A stretch of 10,097 nucleotides of DNA from Candidatus Sungiibacteriota bacterium (GCA_016181565.1 JACOZA010000039.1:1-10097); one strand, 5' to 3'; positions 1 to 6,444 are shown, numbered from the stretch's first letter. Notes: generated by a model from the letters alone, not told the origin. Program-made: numbers and translations.

Positions 1-647
1 ATTCATATTTAAATGTTTCGATTTTGAAGCGGGCTCGCGCCAAGCATTTGATTGACGTTCATTTTCATAATCCGCGTGATTTTTCAACCGACAAACACAA
101 AAGCGTGGATGACAAGCCCTACGGCGGCGGAGCAGGCATGGTAATGACGGCCGAGCCGATTCTCAAAGCAGTTTCTGTTTTGAGAAAAGTCAAAAGTCAA
201 AAGTCGAAAGTCAAAATTATTGTACTTTCTGCCAAAGGCCGACAGTTCAATCAAAAGATGGCGTATGATTGGGCCAAGAAATACAGCCAGCTTATTCTCA
301 TTTCCGGCCGGTATGAGGGGATTGACGAGCGCGTGCGCTTGGCGCTGAAGGCCGAGGAAATTTCTATCGGACCCTATGTTTTAACCGATGGCGAGGTTGC
401 GTCTATGGTCGTAATTTCGGCCGTGGCTAGGTTAATCCCCGGCGTCATTCGGCTTGAATCGCTAAAGGAAGAATCACACTGGAATCTCTTGGTAAGAGCT
501 GAGGTTGCGGGCAAGGGACTTGAGTATCCGCACTACACGCGTCCCGAGGCGCTAACGTATAAAGGAAAGAAGTACCGAGTGCCACCGATCCTACTTTCGG
601 GTAATCACAAAAAAATTGCTGACTGGCGCAAAAAAAATGCTCGCTGA
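1..647 (+). CDS. trmD: tRNA (guanine-N1-)-methyltransferase TrmD, 5'-truncated by the window edge
   Basis: SPOUT-class enzyme that methylates N1 of G37 in tRNA with AdoMet to prevent frameshifting; cytoplasmic. The reading frame (codons from base 3) is open from the window edge, reading SYLNVSILKRARAKHLID, which matches the family N-terminal region, so the true start lies upstream and the TTG at 24 is not the start. Visible family motifs are DKHKSVDDKPYGGGAGMVM, ISGRYEGIDERV and GPYVLTDGEVASMVV (the trefoil-knot AdoMet site), and the C-terminal HYTRPEA and PPILLSGNHKKIADWR. The C-terminus ends soon after DWR, shorter than E. coli TrmD. An in-frame 7-bp tandem repeat at 185-219 encodes the Lys/Ser-rich linker KVKSQKSKVK before the knot. 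Family assignment is secure. Confidence 0.96.
   Translation, partial: SYLNVSILKRARAKHLIDVHFHNPRDFSTDKHKSVDDKPYGGGAGMVMTAEPILKAVSVLRKVKSQKSKVKIIVLSAKGRQFNQKMAYDWAKKYSQLILISGRYEGIDERVRLALKAEEISIGPYVLTDGEVASMVVISAVARLIPGVIRLESLKEESHWNLLVRAEVAGKGLEYPHYTRPEALTYKGKKYRVPPILLSGNHKKIADWRKKNAR
185..219 (+). repeat. 7-bp tandem repeat (AAAAGTC)n inside trmD
   Basis: AAAAGTC at 185-191, 192-198 and 199-205, then GAAAGTC at 206-212 and AAAATTA at 213-219. Three 7-mers make 21 bp, so the reading frame is kept. The repeat encodes a basic linker. It resembles, in period and sequence, the heptad arrays in the 16S V2 insert and near the intron 3' end. Confidence 0.85.
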
Positions 648-691
648 GATCAGCAGTGTATATGAACCTATCATCTATTTCCCACACTATG

Positions 692-705
692 ATACTCTAG
701 AGTAT
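692..705. promoter_or_regulatory. 14-bp palindromic operator upstream of the TrpR-like gene
   Basis: Perfect palindrome ATACTCTAGAGTAT, 13 bp before the ATG at 719. It overlaps a candidate -10 (TATGAT, 688-693; no good -35). The same CTCTAGAG core is at 1150-1173 before the GH1 gene. E. coli TrpR operators also carry CTAG cores, so the adjacent TrpR-family protein is the natural candidate binder (inference). Confidence 0.7.
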
Positions 706-718
706 AAGAGTATAAGAC

Positions 719-1135
719 ATGCCCCATCTTTCTTCCTATCGCCTCACACCATCGCAATTAGACGAATTAGGAAATCGAGTTGTTTCCGCTGCTCTACTGA
801 TTCGAGATCGACAAGGTTTGAAGTTATTTTTTGACGATTTGCTCACCACGACCGAAAAGGCCATGCTGGGGAAGCGTTTATTGATCGCTTTGTTTCTAGA
901 GCAAGGACGTTCCTATGCGGATATCGGCCGAATTCTAAAAGTAGGCGAAACAACAATTGCTGCTGTCAGCGAGCGTTTACGCCGGGGTGGGAACGGATTT
1001 CGTCTAGTTCTAAAGAAAATCGAAAAGCAAGAAAAGATTGAAAACGTGCTCGAGAAAATTTCGGAAAGTTTTCAAAAGGAGTGGCGAAAACTGCCTCGAC
1101 AGGTCGGGCGAGGTCGCTGGCGCTTTCTTCACTAA
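719..1135 (+). CDS. TrpR/YerC-like transcriptional repressor
   Basis: 138-aa DNA-binding protein of the Trp repressor superfamily (YerC/YecD-like). Residues ~8-95 match the helical fold: LTPSQLDELGNRVVSAALLI, then LLTTTEKAMLGKRLLIALFL, then the helix-turn-helix GRSYADIGRILKVGETTIAA followed by VSERLRRGG. About 40 C-terminal residues (KKIEKQEKIENVLEKISESF...) form a charged, probably helical extension beyond the usual ~100 aa. The ATG at 719 has no clear Shine-Dalgarno and lies just after the palindromic operator, so the mRNA may have a very short leader. The ligand is unknown; the gene sits before a glycosidase and shares its operator, which suggests local control of sugar use rather than of tryptophan. 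Confidence 0.85.
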   Translation: MPHLSSYRLTPSQLDELGNRVVSAALLIRDRQGLKLFFDDLLTTTEKAMLGKRLLIALFLEQGRSYADIGRILKVGETTIAAVSERLRRGGNGFRLVLKKIEKQEKIENVLEKISESFQKEWRKLPRQVGRGRWRFLH

Positions 1136-1156
1136 GACAAAAAAGTGTACTAAGAT
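1128..1156 (+). promoter_or_regulatory. Candidate sigma70-type promoter for the GH1 gene
   Basis: TTCACT (1128-1133), 17-bp spacer, TAAGAT (1151-1156). Each box matches consensus at 4 of 6 positions. The -10 lies inside the palindromic operator at 1150-1173, the expected arrangement for repression. The -35 overlaps the end of the TrpR-like gene. Confidence 0.5.
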
Positions 1157-1173
1157 ACTCTAGAGCATCTTAG
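1150..1173. promoter_or_regulatory. 24-bp palindromic operator at the GH1 start
   Basis: The half-sites read CTAAGATACTCT and AGAGCATCTTAG: 11 of 12 position pairs are symmetric around the central CTCTAGAG shared with the site at 692-705. It ends 7 bp before the GH1 ATG and leaves no room for a Shine-Dalgarno, so the transcript probably starts within it. Confidence 0.75.
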
Positions 1174-1180
1174 TGAAAAT

Positions 1181-2410
1181 ATGGGGCAGAAGTTTCAGTT
1201 TCCAAAAGGATTTCTCTGGGGCGCGGCGACGTCGGCCCATCAAGTTGAGGGCGGGAATCACAATGATTGGACGGAGTGGGAGAAATCTCCCAAGCGCATC
1301 GCGGAACTCAAAACTCGAGGATTAAATCCCGACGATTACATTTCAGGCAAGGCTTGCGATCACTACAACCGTTTTCGCGAAGACTTTGATATTGCAAAAT
1401 CTCTTGGTCATAATGCTCATCGTTTTTCCATAGAATGGTCTCGTATTGAGCCGGAAGAGGGAAAATTTGATGAAAAAGAGATCGAGCATTATAGACAAGT
1501 CTTATTGGCGCTAAAAGAGCGTGGGCTTGAACCGGTTGTAACTTTATATCATTACACATTGCCGCTGTGGTTCGTCCGCAAAGGCGGATGGCTCAATTCT
1601 CACGCGCCAATGATGTTCTTAAATTATGTTTCGAAACTCGCAGATGAATACGGTAGTATCGTAAAAATATGGGTCACACAAAATGAACCCGAAACTGTCG
1701 CGCGAGAAAGTTATTTAATCGGGTGGCGACCACCCCACAAAACTAGTTTTCTTTCTGCAAGACGGTGTTTACATATATTGCTTGAGGCACACAAACTAGC
1801 CTATGACGTCATTAAAAAGGTTGATCTTGATTCACAAATCGGCATTGCGGAGACCTTGGTTTACTTTGATCTATATAAAAACACCTTATTAAACAAACTG
1901 ACTCTAAAACTTATTAAATGGTGGCGGAATAATCCACTTTTTTCTGAATTCATAAAATATTCAGATTTTGTTGGACTCGAATATTATTATCATACTCGCG
2001 TTCGTTTTAATCCATTTACTTCTAAATGGGGGATTCAATTTAACGAAAATAAAAAGATTAGTGATATGGGCTGGGAACTTTTCCCTCAAGGTTTATTGCC
2101 TATTTTAGTTGAGATGAAAAAATTTGATAAACCAGTTTATATCCTAGAGCATGGTTTAGCCGATGCTAAGGATCAAAATCGATCATGGTATATAAAAGAA
2201 AGTCTTAAATTTATTGCCCAAGCAATGCAAAAAGGCGTCGATGTAAGAGGATATTTTCATTGGTCGCTTCTCGATAATTTCGAGTGGCAAGGGGGTTTTG
2301 GTCGCAGATTCGGGCTTGTTGAAATTAACTACAAGACATTTGAAAGGGAAATTCGGCCGAGCGCGCTTGAGTATAAGAAGATTATTACTCTTAATTCAAT
2401 CGAAATTTGA
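1181..2410 (+). CDS. Glycoside hydrolase family 1 beta-glycosidase
   Basis: 409-aa retaining beta-glycosidase that hydrolyses beta-linked glucosides or galactosides; no signal peptide, so cytoplasmic. The N-terminal signature FPKGFLWGAATSAHQVEGG is near-canonical. The acid/base Glu is E169 in VTQNEPE and the nucleophile is E323 in YILEHGLAD, where His replaces the usual Asn (TENG to LEHG). The C-terminal aglycone-site motif GYFHWSLLDNFEW (~357-369) is intact. The length is at the short end for GH1 (often 440-480 aa). The ATG at 1181 follows the palindromic operator with no Shine-Dalgarno. The stop overlaps the next gene's start by 1 bp (TGATG), implying coupled translation in one operon. Substrate cannot be told from sequence. 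Confidence 0.95.
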   Translation: MGQKFQFPKGFLWGAATSAHQVEGGNHNDWTEWEKSPKRIAELKTRGLNPDDYISGKACDHYNRFREDFDIAKSLGHNAHRFSIEWSRIEPEEGKFDEKEIEHYRQVLLALKERGLEPVVTLYHYTLPLWFVRKGGWLNSHAPMMFLNYVSKLADEYGSIVKIWVTQNEPETVARESYLIGWRPPHKTSFLSARRCLHILLEAHKLAYDVIKKVDLDSQIGIAETLVYFDLYKNTLLNKLTLKLIKWWRNNPLFSEFIKYSDFVGLEYYYHTRVRFNPFTSKWGIQFNENKKISDMGWELFPQGLLPILVEMKKFDKPVYILEHGLADAKDQNRSWYIKESLKFIAQAMQKGVDVRGYFHWSLLDNFEWQGGFGRRFGLVEINYKTFEREIRPSALEYKKIITLNSIEI

Positions 2411-4239
2411 TGATTGGTTGGCTCCCCGTCGCGGTGGCAGCGCAGGGCATCCTCGGAAGTGCGGCAGTCTTCGACAAGCTGCTTTTGAAAAAGCGCTCGA
2501 TCGACGCCTGGTCCTACACCTTCTGGTTCGGCATTTTAGGCGGATTTGCCGTGCTTTTGCTGCCCTTTGGTTTTCAGGCTACGTCTCTCCAGGTAATTCT
2601 TTTGGGTATCATTGCCGGCGTCTTCTTTATCGCTTCGACTTTTTTTCTCTTTGCGGTGCTTGATAAAATCGAGGCATCTGAAACTCTGCCGTTGATCGGG
2701 TCACTCTCGCCGATATTCACCCTGCTTTTTAGCTGGTTATTCCTAAACACGCGGTTGGGAATCTTTGACATTCTTGGCTTTTTATTTTTGGTTGCCACGG
2801 GGTTCTTGCTGTTTTTTGTGGAGAAAAAAGATTTCAGCGCGAGAGTGTTGTTTTATATTCTGGGGAGCAGTATGTTTCTTGCCGCATCACACGTGGCTTC
2901 AAAGATCGTATTTGGTCAAACGTCATTCATTACCGGCTTTTTCTGGATCAAGGTCGGCGGAGTGCTGTTTGCGCTTTCCGTTTTGCTTTCCCGGCGTCTT
3001 CGCAAAGATATTCTGGAGAAATCCGAGCACACAGCGGCCAGTAATCGGTGGCTCTATTTCTTAAATCGCGGGTATGCGTCGCTAGGGTCGCTTTTTATTT
3101 CTGGCGCCATATTCCTTTCGGAGCCGGCGCTTGTCGACGCCACCCAGAATCTTAGGTATGTCATCATATTCGTACTGGCGTGGTTTGTGCTCCGGGAACG
3201 GTTCCGGGGCAAAGTTCTTGCTGGGAAAATAGTTGCTGCGGTTCTCATTACTATCGGTCTTGGGTGGCTGACTCTGGGAGAATACGCGCGGAATCTGCCG
3301 GCGGTCATAGAAGATCGGCCGATTGCCTGGGGCGTGACGTTTTCGGACAAGTTTAGCAGCCAGTTGGGACTTGATTGGAGAAATAATTTCGACGCAATCT
3401 TGACGGAACTAAAACCAAAGAAACTTCGCCTGATTGCGTATTGGGATGAGATTGAACGTGAACGCGGTATTTACGATTTTAGCGTATTGGATTGGCAGTT
3501 AGAGCGCGTGGGACGATCTGACCCAAGACCGGACGTAGTTTTGGTTATGGGGTTAAAAACACCGCGTTGGCCGGAATGCCACATTCCGGAATGGGCGCTT
3601 GGGCTTACGGTGGAGGAGCGGGAAGCGGCGCTCCGCAAGCATCTTGGCGCTGTTGTCAAGCAGTATCGCAAAAATGACGCCATTAAGATGTGGCAGATAG
3701 AGAATGAACCGTATCTGATGTTCGGCAAGTGCCAGCGGCGGGGTGCCGACTTTCTTGAGCAAGAGGTGAATCTCGTGCGCTCGCTAGATCCGTCGCGCCG
3801 GATTCTCATGACCGATGGCGGAGAGTTTGGTCTTTGGGCGGTCGTGGCCAAATATGGAGATGTTTTCGGAACGACGATGTACCGCAAGGCGTATCCCACG
3901 CTCATCGGGCCTTTGTTTGGCGTGATTGAATATCCCATTACACCGAATTATTTCAGGCTGAAAGAACAAATTACGCGCTCGATTATTCCCAATCCCAAGC
4001 AGCCGTTTCTGGTGATTGAGCTGCAGGGCGAACCCTGGTCGCCGAAGCATTTAAACGAGACGCCGTACGAGCGGCAGTTGGAAATATTCAGTCCGAAATA
4101 TTTTCGCGAGACGATCGAGTATGCCAAGGCGACGGGGTTTGAAGAGTATTATCTCTGGGGCGCAGAATGGTGGTATTGGGTGAAGACAGCACAAGGTCAT
4201 CCAGAGTATTGGGATATTGGAAAATCCGTTCTAAAATAA
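2410..4239 (+). CDS. DMT/EamA-like permease fused to a GH5-like glycosidase domain
   Basis: 609-aa two-domain protein. Residues ~1-290 hold about ten hydrophobic segments in the DMT (EamA) pattern, e.g. LQVILLGIIAGVFFIASTFF and VLAGKIVAAVLITIGLGWLT. Residues ~305-609 are a TIM-barrel-like glycosidase: WGVTFSDKFSSQLGLDWR, LRLIAYWDEIERERGIYDFS, the acid/base motif WQIENEP (E433) and the probable nucleophile FLVIELQGEPW (E537), ending with EEYYLWGAEWWYW. The ATG at 2410 overlaps the GH1 stop (TGATG); a TTG at 2407 is possible but less likely. With ten TMs and the usual inside N-terminus, the enzyme domain would face the cytoplasm, and one TM fewer would put it outside. Possible roles are coupled sugar uptake and hydrolysis or envelope glycan work (inference). 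Confidence 0.88.
   Translation: MIGWLPVAVAAQGILGSAAVFDKLLLKKRSIDAWSYTFWFGILGGFAVLLLPFGFQATSLQVILLGIIAGVFFIASTFFLFAVLDKIEASETLPLIGSLSPIFTLLFSWLFLNTRLGIFDILGFLFLVATGFLLFFVEKKDFSARVLFYILGSSMFLAASHVASKIVFGQTSFITGFFWIKVGGVLFALSVLLSRRLRKDILEKSEHTAASNRWLYFLNRGYASLGSLFISGAIFLSEPALVDATQNLRYVIIFVLAWFVLRERFRGKVLAGKIVAAVLITIGLGWLTLGEYARNLPAVIEDRPIAWGVTFSDKFSSQLGLDWRNNFDAILTELKPKKLRLIAYWDEIERERGIYDFSVLDWQLERVGRSDPRPDVVLVMGLKTPRWPECHIPEWALGLTVEEREAALRKHLGAVVKQYRKNDAIKMWQIENEPYLMFGKCQRRGADFLEQEVNLVRSLDPSRRILMTDGGEFGLWAVVAKYGDVFGTTMYRKAYPTLIGPLFGVIEYPITPNYFRLKEQITRSIIPNPKQPFLVIELQGEPWSPKHLNETPYERQLEIFSPKYFRETIEYAKATGFEEYYLWGAEWWYWVKTAQGHPEYWDIGKSVLK
4209..4237 (+). promoter_or_regulatory. Promoter inside the fusion-gene 3' end, driving the downstream RNA
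   Basis: TTGGGA (4209-4214), exactly 17 bp, TAAAAT (4232-4237); 4/6 and 5/6 matches to sigma70 consensus. The predicted start at ~4244 falls at the beginning of the structured RNA and no ORF follows for ~190 bp, which supports an independent RNA gene. Confidence 0.5.
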
Positions 4240-4243
4240 GAAC

Positions 4244-4378
4244 CCCTCGGGTTATGAGGGGCGCCAGAGATGCGCTTTTTGGGTTAGTCTAGTCCCCAGC
4301 GTTGTCTCGCAGTTTCCTGCTTGACTCAAACTCCTCAAGGGAGCAGCCCGGCCGAGGCTGGGCATCTCTGGCAGGGCC
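4244..4378 (+). ncRNA. Structured RNA, possibly the signal recognition particle RNA (4.5S-like)
   Basis: A perfect 11-bp terminal helix (GCCAGAGATGC 4263-4273 with GCATCTCTGGC 4362-4372) closes a ~110-nt RNA, about the size of bacterial 4.5S RNA. Inside it, CCAGC/GCTGG and CTCG/CGAG stack towards an apical hairpin: UCC, tetraloop UCAA, GGG, then AGCAGCC (4342-4348). The 3' AGCAGCC strand matches SRP domain IV, but the 5' side lacks the expected CAGG and the tetraloop is not GGAA. SRP RNA is therefore a tentative call; an unrelated structured RNA is the alternative. A small CCCCTC/GAGGGG hairpin (4244-4260) precedes it and may belong to the RNA or end the upstream transcript. Confidence 0.45.
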
Positions 4379-4436
4379 AAGCTATCAATTATCGATTAAA
4401 CTGTCAATAGCTCACGTTGGAAGGTAAAATATTTTT

Positions 4437-5192
4437 ATGTCGAAATATTATCTCGGAGTTGATATAGGAGGGACAAAAATTCGCATTGTGCGGCTTGAAG
4501 GTCTTGAAAAGCAGGCCTGCCGGCCGAAAATTTTTCCGACCCCACGAAATCTTATCGAGTTGTCCGCCGCATTAAAACCGTTTTACCAAAATAAAGATCT
4601 TGCTGGCATCGGCGTGTCCGTTGCCGGGAGTGTCTTGCCGAATTCAAGCCGCGTATCAAGCGCGGCAAACTTATCCTTTCTCAACGGGGTTGGAGTTTCT
4701 GATCTGTTTCCCAAAACGGCAGTCGACATGCGACTTGATAACGATGCGCGTTGTTTTTTACGAGCAGAACTTGCTTGGAGGAAGATGGTTGAGAAAAATA
4801 ATGTCGTCGGGATCGTTTTTGGGACCGGGATAGGAGCCGCAATTTGGAAAAACGGAGAATTTATTGTGGGGGAAGATGGACTGGCGGCAGAATTCGGGCA
4901 CTCGATTCATTTAGACGGCCTCGAGTGGGAAGAATTGGCGCGAATGGAATTTCAAGAAAAGGGAACAGCCGTTGATGCATATGCCCGGGGGATTGCTAAA
5001 GTGATCGAAAGACTCCATCCATCTTTTATTGTTTTAGGAGGCGGCCCAATCGCGGCTGGGAATTATGATATTGTGGATTTGAAAAATCGTATTTTAGACT
5101 TTCTTAAGCATGATTCGTTCCCCGAGATTGAGTTTGGATCTTTAGGCGATGCGGCTCAAGCGATAGGCGCGGCATTGCTTTTTGCGGACTAA
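4437..5192 (+). CDS. ROK-family sugar kinase (glucokinase-like)
   Basis: 251-aa actin-fold kinase expected to phosphorylate glucose or a related hexose with ATP in the cytoplasm. The N-terminal phosphate-1 loop YYLGVDIGGTKIRI, the catalytic base motif RLDNDARC (~100-107), the phosphate-2 region GIVFGTGIGAAIW and the adenosine-site FIVLGGGPIA are visible. After AAEFGH the usual Cys-rich zinc motif of ROK proteins (CxCGxxGC) is missing and the chain is ~50 residues shorter than typical, so it belongs to a zinc-less, reduced branch. A weak GGAAGG lies upstream of ATG 4437. In context it would phosphorylate sugars freed by the two upstream glycosidases (inference). Confidence 0.88.
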   Translation: MSKYYLGVDIGGTKIRIVRLEGLEKQACRPKIFPTPRNLIELSAALKPFYQNKDLAGIGVSVAGSVLPNSSRVSSAANLSFLNGVGVSDLFPKTAVDMRLDNDARCFLRAELAWRKMVEKNNVVGIVFGTGIGAAIWKNGEFIVGEDGLAAEFGHSIHLDGLEWEELARMEFQEKGTAVDAYARGIAKVIERLHPSFIVLGGGPIAAGNYDIVDLKNRILDFLKHDSFPEIEFGSLGDAAQAIGAALLFAD

Positions 5193-5232
5193 GCCCTTTT
5201 CAGTTTCAGACAACCACGCGCGCTGACAGCGT

Positions 5233-5262
5233 CCACTACCATGCTACAGTGTATGGTAGTGG
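5233..5262. promoter_or_regulatory. Perfect 10-bp inverted repeat upstream of the 63-aa gene
   Basis: CCACTACCAT (5233-5242), a 10-nt spacer, ATGGTAGTGG (5253-5262). A weak promoter (CTGACA 5223-5228, 16 bp, TACAGT 5245-5250) would place its -10 in the spacer, so this may be an operator or a 5'-UTR hairpin. I cannot tell which. Confidence 0.5.
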
Positions 5263-5327
5263 TGGGGTTTCTGTCCATCATCCCATCGTCACAAACCAAC
5301 TGACTGGTTCAAGGGAGGTGATGCGGC

Positions 5328-5519
5328 GTGCTCTTCTTAAGAATTGTCCAGGGCGGTTGCGTCTTGCTAGCGGTTTATCTGGTGTGCCTGGCAGTCTTTC
5401 GGTCGGGGCTCATAGCCGCACTTGGGGTTTTAGCGGGATGCGTCATCTGGGCGTTCGTTGATCGGCGCCTAGCAGAGGACGAGCCGCGAGATCCGCCGTT
5501 CGGCGGCAACTCCATCTAG
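5328..5519 (+). CDS. Small two-helix membrane protein, unknown function
   Basis: 63-aa protein starting with GTG. GGGAGGTG (5313-5320) sits 7 nt before this GTG and directly against an ATG at 5321 in another frame; spacing and the hydrophobic product favour the GTG. Two membrane segments are plausible: FLRIVQGGCVLLAVYLVCLA and SGLIAALGVLAGCVIWAFV, separated by a short FR loop, then a polar tail (DRRLAEDEPRDPPFGG). A rho-independent terminator begins at its stop codon, so this is a single-gene unit. No family recognised. Codons are more GC-rich than in trmD or GH1. Confidence 0.7.
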   Translation: MLFLRIVQGGCVLLAVYLVCLAVFRSGLIAALGVLAGCVIWAFVDRRLAEDEPRDPPFGGNSI

Positions 5520-5553
5520 GCCCGTCGCAGAAGGGTGCGCGGGCCTCATTTTT
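5518..5553 (+). terminator. Rho-independent terminator after the 63-aa gene
   Basis: AGGCCCG (5518-5524) pairs with CGGGCCT (5540-5546); an inner CGC/GCG extends the stem past one bulged T. A run of five Ts follows at 5549-5553. The stem overlaps the TAG stop. Confidence 0.85.
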
Positions 5554-5602
5554 GCCGATTTTTGAGCTACTGGATGTATTTTGTAAGTTAGCTGACGGGC
5601 GC

Positions 5603-5630
5603 TTGACATGGCGGGCTTGCAGAATATAAT
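5603..5630 (+). promoter_or_regulatory. Consensus sigma70 promoter
   Basis: TTGACA (5603-5608), 16 bp, TATAAT (5625-5630): both boxes are perfect consensus. The expected start is ~5636-5638. No start codon with a Shine-Dalgarno or long ORF follows on this strand before 6490, so it probably drives a non-coding RNA. Confidence 0.85.
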
Positions 5631-5636
5631 AGAAAG

Positions 5637-5893
5637 CGTCTCGAATACTTGTACTTGTTTATTAGATTATTGAAGGATTGGGGGCTGCTCGGTCTATCGG
5701 AATGTTGGGATCGAGAAAAACTTAACAAGTGAGTCGTGGAATACATCCACCATTGGTTCTTACAAGGGGCTAGTGGTGGGTGTGTTGTTTCTAGTCTACT
5801 GGGTAAATTAGGCGGCTAGAAGACATAGATGATTTGATAGCAGTTTAAAAAGTGAATAGATACACCATTTAGAAAAAAGTTCTAAATGGGTGT
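5637..5893 (+). ncRNA. Probable structured non-coding RNA, unknown class
   Basis: ORF-free stretch downstream of a perfect promoter with several strong helices. ACTTGTT (near 5651) pairs with AACAAGT (near 5724) around an inner CTCGGTC/GATCGAG stem. A 14-bp helix near 5742-5782 (ACATCCACCATTGG with CTAGTGGTGGGTGT, using G.U pairs) follows, then TTCTAG/CTAGAA near 5788-5822. It ends with ACACCATTTAGAA (5862-5874) paired to TTCTAAATGGGTGT (5880-5893; one bulged G), a possible 3' end though no T-tract follows. I checked for RNase P, tmRNA, tRNA and T-box signatures and saw none. 6S RNA is possible by size, but the arrangement (several hairpins in a row) is not typical. Its 3' end is uncertain. 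Confidence 0.5.
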
Positions 5894-5921
5894 AGCACAA
5901 AAATTTCCAGCACACATTTTT

Positions 5922-5949
5922 GGAGAAATGAAATAGGAGAAATGAAATA
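5922..5949. repeat. 14-bp tandem duplication
   Basis: GGAGAAATGAAATA at 5922-5935 is repeated exactly at 5936-5949. On the minus strand it supplies the T-rich tract after the terminator of the 61-aa gene. Confidence 0.9.
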
Positions 5950-5979
5950 CCGCGACCCAGACTGAGTCTGAGTCGCGGT
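5949..5979 (-). terminator. Terminator of the minus-strand 61-aa gene
   Basis: ACCGCGAC (5949-5956) pairs with GTCGCGGT (5972-5979); an inner CAGAC/GTCTG with a TGA loop continues the stem. Read on the minus strand it is followed by TATTTCATTT. Confidence 0.8.
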
Positions 5980-5999
5980 CCAGCGAGCTATCCCGCTGA

Positions 6000-6185
6000 C
6001 TAGAAGGTGAAGGGCTGCACAGCGGCCCAGTAGTTGCCGTCGCTCAACGGAGCGACGTGCAGGACTTCCCAGATCTCGCCGTCAGGAGCATCGACGATGC
6101 TACCGACCGACGGGAGCCGTGGAGCAGTGAGGTTTCCGATCTGCTGGCCGTTACTTCTCCGTACGAGAGAGATGGTGTAATCCAT
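6000..6185 (-). CDS. 61-aa protein of unknown function with its own promoter and terminator
   Basis: A small soluble-looking protein: MDYTISLVRRSNGQQIGNLT, a Pro/Gly-rich middle (APRLPSVGSIVDAPDGEIWE), then VLHVAPLSDGNYWAAVQPFT F. The alternation of short hydrophobic stretches suggests a small beta-fold; no known family recognised. The start is well fixed: AGGAGGTGA lies a few bases before ATG 6185 and a strong promoter lies just upstream. It is the only gene here on the minus strand and is enclosed by 21-bp inverted repeats, so it looks like cargo of a small mobile unit. Confidence 0.75.
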   Translation of the reverse strand: MDYTISLVRRSNGQQIGNLTAPRLPSVGSIVDAPDGEIWEVLHVAPLSDGNYWAAVQPFTF

Positions 6186-6207
6186 GGCTCACCTCCTGTG
6201 TAAATGC

Positions 6208-6236
6208 ACTATATACTATATTATTTATTATGTCAA
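6208..6236 (-). promoter_or_regulatory. Promoter of the 61-aa gene
   Basis: On the minus strand: TTGACA (6236-6231), 17 bp, TATAGT (6213-6208). The -35 is perfect and the -10 matches 5/6. The start at ~6201 gives a short leader carrying AGGAGG. Confidence 0.85.
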
Positions 6237-6275
6237 GTATACCTTGATTCCGAAAATGTGTGCTGGAAATAGTAG

Positions 6276-6316
6276 TCCCGATTCCGTTTTGTAGAAATAT
6301 GAAATGGTAATCGGGA
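6276..6316. repeat. Imperfect hairpin between cassette and operon
   Basis: TCCCGATT (6276-6283) pairs perfectly with AATCGGGA (6309-6316). A second small hairpin (TGGAA/TTCCA) follows at ~6320-6333. Role unknown; no clear T-tract. Confidence 0.5.
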
Positions 6317-6359
6317 ACCTGGAAAAATTCCAACTGTTCCGACAAGTAAACCACTAATC

Positions 6360-6436
6360 GTTACGAAAGGATACACGAAAACGTACAAAAACTATTTCGT
6401 ATTCTTTCGTGCAATTATTCGTATATATTCGTGGTT
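6360..6436 (+). promoter_or_regulatory. Phased ACGAA/TTCGT box array, copy 1 (operon promoter/operator)
   Basis: ACGAA at 6363 and 6375, a decayed ACAAA at 6385, then TTCGT at 6396, 6406, 6418 and 6428. The first three boxes mirror the next three around ~6392.5, and spacings are 10-12 bp, about one helical turn. It ends with TATATTCGTGG and lies ~50 bp before the first gene of the small-gene operon. Near-copy of 7376-7449. Confidence 0.75.
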
Positions 6437-6444
6437 TACAAGAA

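Larger units (their letters stand above)
5903..6270. mobile_element. 368-bp self-contained gene cassette with 21-bp terminal inverted repeats
   Basis: The left end (5903-5923), containing CCAGCACACATTTT, and the right end (6250-6270), containing AAAATGTGTGCTGG, are inverted copies identical at 20 of 21 positions. Between them lies one complete minus-strand unit: promoter, Shine-Dalgarno, 61-aa gene and terminator. No transposase is inside and I see no clear target duplication, so it resembles a non-autonomous element or cassette (inference). Confidence 0.55.

Noticed and set aside
3471..3938. 155-aa minus-strand ORF
   Set aside because: Lies wholly inside the conserved glycosidase domain of the fusion gene; Arg/Ser-rich shadow with no ribosome site.
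5249..5461. 70-aa ORF with an ATG at 5321 overlapping the 63-aa gene
   Set aside because: The Shine-Dalgarno abuts that ATG with no spacing but fits the GTG at 5328; the product is low-complexity and the 5328 frame gives clean membrane helices ending at a terminator.
5637..5893. RNase P RNA, tmRNA or tRNA
   Set aside because: No GAGGAAAGTCC-type P4 core, no tRNA-like acceptor with TTCGA loop, no tag ORF, no cloverleaf.
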